NCBI GenBank assembly: GCA_964560325.1
Contig: CAZLLV010000202.1
Coordinates: 1-8,523 of the forward strand
Length of the DNA: 8,523 nt
Direction: 5' to 3'
From: CAZLLV01 sp964560325
GTDB lineage: Bacteria; Acidobacteriota; Thermoanaerobaculia; Multivoradales; DATKCC01
Shown here: positions 5,587 through 8,523 of the stretch, in pieces
Layout: each line of letters begins with the position of its first letter
Position numbering within the stretch: position 1 is the stretch's first letter
Made by a program: the position numbers and the translations under genes
The notes under the pieces: model-generated
Told to the model about the DNA's origin: nothing
The model's input: only the letters and a program-made list of their open reading frames with translations
Database searches by the model: none

Positions 5587-6384
5587 TCACCCTCCGCCCG
5601 GCCCGCGCCCGACGGGAGCCGCGGGCTCGGCGTGGTGGTGGGGCAGCACGCGGTGCGGCACGCCGTGGGCGATCAGCTCGACCGGGCAGCCGTAGACCTC
5701 CTCCAGCATGTGCTCTTCGAGCTCGCCCGACGAGTGGTAGTAGAGCTTGCGGTTGACGCACGCGATCTGCTTCACCGTACCGCCGAAGGGCGTCAGGTCG
5801 TGGGTCACCACCACCACCGGGATCTTGCGGCCGAGCTCGCGCAGCGTCCCGAGCAGCACCTCGCGGCTCTCGGCGTCGATCGAGGCGAGCGGCTCGTCGA
5901 GGAAGAGCACTTCGGGCTCGGAGACGAGCGCGCGGGCGATCAGCGCCCGCTGGAGCTGTCCGCCCGAGAGGCCCTCGATCGGCCGGTCGGCGACCGCCGC
6001 CAGGCCGAGCGTACCGATCGTGCGGTCGACCGCCTCCCGGTCGCTCCGGCCGTAGCGCCGGAAGGGGCCGCGCAGGCCGAGACGCCCCAGCAGGACGAGG
6101 TCGCGCACGCGCACCGGGAAGCGGCGATCGAACTCGGCGAACTGCGGCACGTAGCCGAGAGCGCCGCGGCGGCCCGAGGTGTGCCGGCGCACCGTGCCGC
6201 TCCACGGCGTGAGCAGGCCGAGGAGCACCTTCACCAGCGTCGTCTTGCCGCCGCCGTTCGGCCCCAGGACGGCGAGGAAGTCGTCCCGGTGGATGGTCAG
6301 GTCGACGTCCCGCAGGATCGCCTCGCGGCCGTAGCCGAAGGTGACGCCCTCGGCCTCGATCAGGGGCTCGCGCGCTCGCTCCAT
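5587..6384 (-). CDS. znuC: Metal ABC transporter ATP-binding protein (ZnuC-like)
   Basis: A 265-residue ATPase with all core motifs: Walker A GPNGGGKT at 41-48, Q-loop Q81 in YVPQFAEFD, signature LSGGQ at 139-143, Walker B VLFLDEP at 159-165, D-loop ASID, and H195 in VVVVTHD. The YVPQFAEFD...FPVRVRDLVLLGRLG stretch is characteristic of ATPases of the zinc/manganese/iron family. The C-terminal tail is His-rich (H240, H244, H249-251), as in several zinc-system ATPases, and may bind or sense metal. The ATG at 6384 was preferred; an in-frame GTG at 6417 would add 11 residues and neither has a strong ribosome-binding site. The gene sits 78 bp downstream of the protease gene and 4 bp before the permease gene. 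No periplasmic metal-binding protein gene or Zur-type regulator is present in the window. Confidence 0.93.
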   Translation of the reverse strand: MERAREPLIEAEGVTFGYGREAILRDVDLTIHRDDFLAVLGPNGGGKTTLVKVLLGLLTPWSGTVRRHTSGRRGALGYVPQFAEFDRRFPVRVRDLVLLGRLGLRGPFRRYGRSDREAVDRTIGTLGLAAVADRPIEGLSGGQLQRALIARALVSEPEVLFLDEPLASIDAESREVLLGTLRELGRKIPVVVVTHDLTPFGGTVKQIACVNRKLYYHSSGELEEHMLEEVYGCPVELIAHGVPHRVLPHHHAEPAAPVGRGPGGG

Positions 6385-6462
6385 GACGCCGGAGTCTAAC
6401 CCGCTGTCGCCCGTCACCGCTTCGCCGGCTTCAGCGGCAGGCCCCGACCTCCGCCGTCGCTC

Positions 6463-7677
6463 TCAGCAACCGTAGGCAACGCACTCGTTGTACTGGATGT
6501 CGCAGCCGGTGTGGCACATGTACGCGTTGTAGTTCCAGTAGCAGTACTCTTCCTGGCAGAAGCTCTTCTCGGCATCACACCACGCGACGCACTGCGGGTC
6601 CGGCGGCGTGCAGTTCGGGTCGAGCTCGACGTAGCCGAGCTCGGTCAAGACGTCGTTGATCTTGTTGGCGACCCCGTACGATCCGTTGGTCGGCCCGGCG
6701 AACAAGAGGCCCACGATGCGCGGCGGATTGACCCGGTCGAGCAGCGCCGAGCCCGAGTCGCCGCCCTGGATGAATGGTGTGACGGCGGCGTTGACCTTGA
6801 TCTGACCGATGAAGCGCGCCGTGCCGCAGCAGGTGTACGGCCCAACGTCGGTGGTGTAGTTGGTCGAGGCTACCGTGCCGTAGGTCAGGCCGGTGGTCCG
6901 TCCCGACTTCTGGACCTGCGTGCCCACCGCCACCCAGCCGGCGTAGGTCTGGGGCGTGCCGATGTCGCGGATCGCCCACGAGGTCTGGTTGTCGGCACTC
7001 GTCATCAGCGCCGCGTCGACCCGGTTGCTGGTTCCGCCGCAGATCGGCGTCTGGTGGCGGGCGACCGTACCGATCTGCGAAGTCAGGGTGCACGATGCGT
7101 CGAGCTGCCCCCGGTGGTAGGTGGCAGAGCCGAGGGGCGCTCCACCCACGCAGCCGGCCGAGCTCCAACTGCAGTGCGCGTTCGTCACGTAGTAGTCGAC
7201 GCCGTCCTTGCAGACCTTGAAGCCGAGGGTGCAGGCCGAGCAGTAGAGGCCGTTGCCGGTCGAGTTGCCCATCTGGACCGGAAGGGCGAGCTGGTTGGCG
7301 TGACAGGGCTGGCAAGCCGCGCCGCCGTTCAGCGGCACCGGCGGATCCTCGCGCACGATCCGCACGGGCACGCCTTCGATCCGGCTCGGGAGCGGTGGCA
7401 CGAGTCCCTCGCGCTCGACCGCGATCTCGAAGACGACCTCCTTCGTCACCGGGTCGACGGTGATCCCCATGCCGTGGACTCGGGGCAAGTCGAGGAGAGC
7501 GTCCTCGTGGCGCCTCTGAATCGGGATCAGCCGCTCGGTCTCGCGCTCGATTCGCGCCCGGTCGGCCCCCGTGTAGAGGTCCTCCGGCGGTCCTGGCTGG
7601 GCGACGGCGGGAAGAGCGCTCAGGAGGAGCGCGGCGACGAGGGCGAGCAACTCGGGGTGATGCGACGGTCGGTTCAT
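6463..7677 (-). CDS. Secreted trypsin-like serine protease with duplicated Cys-rich tail
   Basis: The 404-residue preprotein starts at an ATG with AAGGAGAT five bases upstream; an in-frame upstream extension reaches into the promoter and was rejected. Residues 1-27 form a signal peptide (LLALVAALLLSALPAVAQ). Residues 66-110 (VHGMGITVDPVTKEVVFEIAVE, then LPSRIEGVPVRIV) resemble the N-terminal domain found before some bacterial trypsin-like proteases and may act as a propeptide. The catalytic triad is visible as H168 (TNAHC), D221 (RVDAALM) and S308 (GGDSGSALL). Cysteines are plentiful, as expected for an oxidising, extracytoplasmic location. A CxxCH (CQPCH, 122-126) lies before the protease core. 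Residues 363-404 are two copies of C-x3-C-x6-C-x4-C, the last Cys being the C-terminus. The gene seems less GC-rich than its neighbours, with many Asn, Thr and Tyr codons. The substrate is unknown. Confidence 0.88.
   Translation of the reverse strand: MNRPSHHPELLALVAALLLSALPAVAQPGPPEDLYTGADRARIERETERLIPIQRRHEDALLDLPRVHGMGITVDPVTKEVVFEIAVEREGLVPPLPSRIEGVPVRIVREDPPVPLNGGAACQPCHANQLALPVQMGNSTGNGLYCSACTLGFKVCKDGVDYYVTNAHCSWSSAGCVGGAPLGSATYHRGQLDASCTLTSQIGTVARHQTPICGGTSNRVDAALMTSADNQTSWAIRDIGTPQTYAGWVAVGTQVQKSGRTTGLTYGTVASTNYTTDVGPYTCCGTARFIGQIKVNAAVTPFIQGGDSGSALLDRVNPPRIVGLLFAGPTNGSYGVANKINDVLTELGYVELDPNCTPPDPQCVAWCDAEKSFCQEEYCYWNYNAYMCHTGCDIQYNECVAYGC
6466..6591 (-). other. Twin C-x3-C-x6-C-x4-C module at protease C-terminus
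   Basis: Residues 363-379 and 388-404 of the secreted protease have identical cysteine spacing but little other identity (CVAWCDAEKSFCQEEYC versus CHTGCDIQYNECVAYGC), separated by eight residues. The pattern suggests two disulfide-locked helical or hairpin units, acting as an anchoring or binding domain. It probably arose by an old internal duplication. Confidence 0.8.
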
Positions 7678-7682
7678 GGTCC

Positions 7683-7690
7683 ATCTCCTT
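7683..7690 (-). promoter_or_regulatory. Strong ribosome-binding site fixing the protease start
   Basis: On the - strand the sequence is AAGGAGAT, five bases before the ATG at 7677. This decides the start in favour of MNRPSHHPEL and against longer in-frame versions that would begin at or beyond the promoter -10 box. Confidence 0.8.
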
Positions 7691-7728
7691 GGTGCCGGGG
7701 CCGCTACGAGCGGCTCGGCTCTGCCGTG

Positions 7729-7746
7729 TATTTGCAACTACAAATA
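7729..7746. promoter_or_regulatory. AT-rich inverted repeat at the protease promoter start region
   Basis: TATTTG and CAAATA form 6-bp inverted arms separated by six bases, in an AT-rich island that stands out from the surrounding GC-rich DNA. It touches the likely -10 box and transcription start of the protease promoter, a position suited to a repressor operator. It may also simply reflect the AT-rich promoter. Confidence 0.35.
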
Positions 7747-7773
7747 TATTAGCTGAAGTGGGAGCGCTGTCAA
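7743..7773 (-). promoter_or_regulatory. Sigma-70-like promoter for the protease gene
   Basis: On the - strand a perfect TTGACA (7773-7768) is followed by an AT-rich block, with TAATAT (7751-7746) at a 16-bp spacing or TATATT (7748-7743) at 19 bp. This predicts an RNA start near 7735-7740 and a leader of about 60 bases before the protease ATG. It may also drive the transporter genes downstream by read-through, since no clear terminator lies between them. Confidence 0.65.
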
Positions 7774-7825
7774 GAGCTTTCTACCGCGACTTGGATCGCG
7801 GTCGGAATCCGTTTGGTCATGGTGG

Positions 7826-7854
7826 TTTACGTGTCGCCCGACCTGTGCGAGACT
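7826..7854 (+). promoter_or_regulatory. Weak candidate promoter for the glutamate dehydrogenase gene
   Basis: TTTACG and GAGACT are separated by 17 bp, and the second box is preceded by TGC as in an extended -10. The match to consensus is only moderate. It would give a leader of about 115 bases. The divergent spacing from the protease promoter is consistent. Confidence 0.25.
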
Positions 7855-7855
7855 A

Positions 7856-7869
7856 GGGGGCGCACCCCC
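7856..7869. promoter_or_regulatory. Small GGGGG-CGCA-CCCCC hairpin in the gdhA leader
   Basis: A five-base-pair G/C stem with a tetraloop sits just downstream of the candidate -10 box, at or near where the transcript would start. It could stabilise the 5' end of the mRNA or be a protein site. No T-run follows, so it is not a terminator. Confidence 0.25.
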
Positions 7870-7924
7870 AATCGATCGACACCCGCGGGAGACCGTTCCC
7901 CGACGCTCACTCCGACAGCCGGCC

Positions 7925-7936
7925 GTCCGGCCGGAC
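7925..7936. promoter_or_regulatory. 12-bp perfect palindrome in the gdhA leader
   Basis: GTCCGGCCGGAC is perfectly self-complementary and overlaps a second partly palindromic CCGGCC stretch starting near 7919. It lies about 40 bp before the gdhA start. It could be an operator or an RNA hairpin, but short GC palindromes are common in DNA of this composition. Confidence 0.25.
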
Positions 7937-7974
7937 CCACTTCCAGCCTTCAGACCCAGGGAGACCCCCGAGCC

Positions 7975-8523
7975 ATGTCGATGGAGCCGAGCACGCTCGA
8001 CGAGTTCATGAACGACATCGAACGGCGGAACCCGGGCGAGCCGGAGTTCCACCAGGCGGTGCGCGAGGTGGCGGAGAAGGTGATCCCCTTCGTGCGGCGC
8101 AACCCGCAGTACGCGAAGGCGCGGATCCTCACCCGGATGACGGAGCCCGACCGGGTCATCGTCTTCCGGGTCTGCTGGGAGGACGACGAGGGGCGCGTGC
8201 GGGTCAACCGGGGCTACCGCGTCCAGTTCAGCAGCGCGATCGGTCCGTACAAGGGTGGCCTGCGCTTCGACCCGTCGGTGAACCTCTCGGTGCTCAAGTT
8301 CCTGGCCTTCGAGCAGACGTTCAAGAACAGCCTCACCACGCTACCGATGGGCGCCGGCAAGGGGGGCGCCGACTTCGACCCGCGCGGCCGATCCGACATG
8401 GAGGTCATGCGCTTCTGCCAGGCCTTCATGAGCGAGCTCTTCCGCCACATCGGCAAGGACGTGGACGTGCCGGCGGGAGACATCAACGTCGGCAGCCGGG
8501 AGATCGGCTACCTCTTCGGCCAG
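7975..8523 (+). CDS. gdhA: NADP-specific glutamate dehydrogenase (3' truncated by window edge)
   Basis: Only the first 183 of an expected roughly 450 residues are present; the frame is open to the last base. The enzyme reductively aminates 2-oxoglutarate with ammonium to glutamate in the cytoplasm, a nitrogen-assimilation step. The text is highly typical of the hexameric bacterial GdhA class: EFMNDIERRNPGEPEFHQAV at the N-terminus, VNRGYRVQFSSAIGPYKGGLRF (substrate Lys93), FKNSLTTLPMGAGKGGADFDP (Lys117 and catalytic Lys129), and DVDVPAGDINVGSREIGYL (Asp169). MGAGKGG appears where MGGGKGG is commoner, a mild change. The ATG at 7975 has AGGGAGA ten bases upstream; an ATG two codons later is also possible. 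The Rossmann coenzyme domain lies beyond the window, so NADP preference is inferred from subfamily similarity. It is divergent from the protease gene and probably unrelated to it. Confidence 0.95.
   Translation, partial: MSMEPSTLDEFMNDIERRNPGEPEFHQAVREVAEKVIPFVRRNPQYAKARILTRMTEPDRVIVFRVCWEDDEGRVRVNRGYRVQFSSAIGPYKGGLRFDPSVNLSVLKFLAFEQTFKNSLTTLPMGAGKGGADFDPRGRSDMEVMRFCQAFMSELFRHIGKDVDVPAGDINVGSREIGYLFGQ

Noticed and set aside
4689..5756. A 355-codon + strand frame rich in His, Asp and Glu
   Set aside because: It is the antisense image of the permease gene, whose hydrophobic codons give charged residues in reverse. The composition is typical of such shadows.
6385..6462. Terminator or promoter between the protease and ATPase genes
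   Set aside because: Only a weak CCGCT...AGCGG pairing without a T-run and a poor TAGACT box with no -35 were seen. Neither is strong enough to annotate.
6511..7752. A 413-codon + strand frame across the protease gene
   Set aside because: The opposite strand encodes a clear signal peptide, catalytic triad and Cys modules with a strong ribosome-binding site. This frame has no recognisable domain.

Overview
The window is a GC-rich bacterial chromosome segment (most codons end in G or C) that is densely packed with coding sequence. No rRNA, tRNA or CRISPR array was seen. The gene content is an ECF sigma factor with a zinc-finger anti-sigma factor and a secretin-domain-like exported protein, secreted proteases, a metal ABC transporter and a glutamate dehydrogenase. 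This suits a high-GC Gram-negative such as an Acidobacteriota or deltaproteobacterial-type lineage. That placement is inference from gene content only, because no marker gene is present.

Left arm (1-3220, + strand). The 3' part of a gluzincin-type (HExxH...E) metallopeptidase-like protein is followed after 57 bp by a tightly overlapping three-gene operon. This operon encodes an ECF sigma factor, a one-span anti-sigma factor with an HxxxCxxC zinc-finger domain and a collagen-like (Gly-Pro-X)8 external linker, and an exported protein with a secretin N-domain-like (NolW-like) module. The genes overlap by 4 and 20 bp, so they are probably translationally coupled. They probably form an envelope-sensing or envelope-output unit.

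Middle (3217-7677, - strand). Reading leftward from about 7770, a promoter with a perfect TTGACA box drives a secreted trypsin-like serine protease with a duplicated Cys-rich tail. Next come an ABC ATPase (ZnuC-like, His-rich tail), an ABC-3 family permease (ZnuB-like) and a class V PLP-dependent aminotransferase of the cysteine-desulfurase-like group. A roughly 162-bp MITE-like element with near-perfect terminal inverted repeats and an apparent TCA target duplication sits between the permease and the aminotransferase. Without it the two genes would be only about 38 bp apart. The aminotransferase gene and the exported-protein gene converge and share a CTAG at their stop codons.

Right end (7678-8523). 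A 297-bp divergent intergenic region holds the protease promoter, an AT-rich inverted repeat and GC-rich palindromes. It is followed by the first 183 codons of an NADP-type glutamate dehydrogenase (+ strand), which runs off the window.

A recurring feature is short in-frame tandem DNA repeats (9- or 12-bp units) that expand surface loops or linkers in three unrelated genes: (DGX)5, (GPX)8 and (DHGR-like)3. The most notable observations are the MITE-like element at an operon junction, the sigma/anti-sigma/secretin-like operon with its collagen-like linker, and the twin C-x3-C-x6-C-x4-C tail of the secreted protease.
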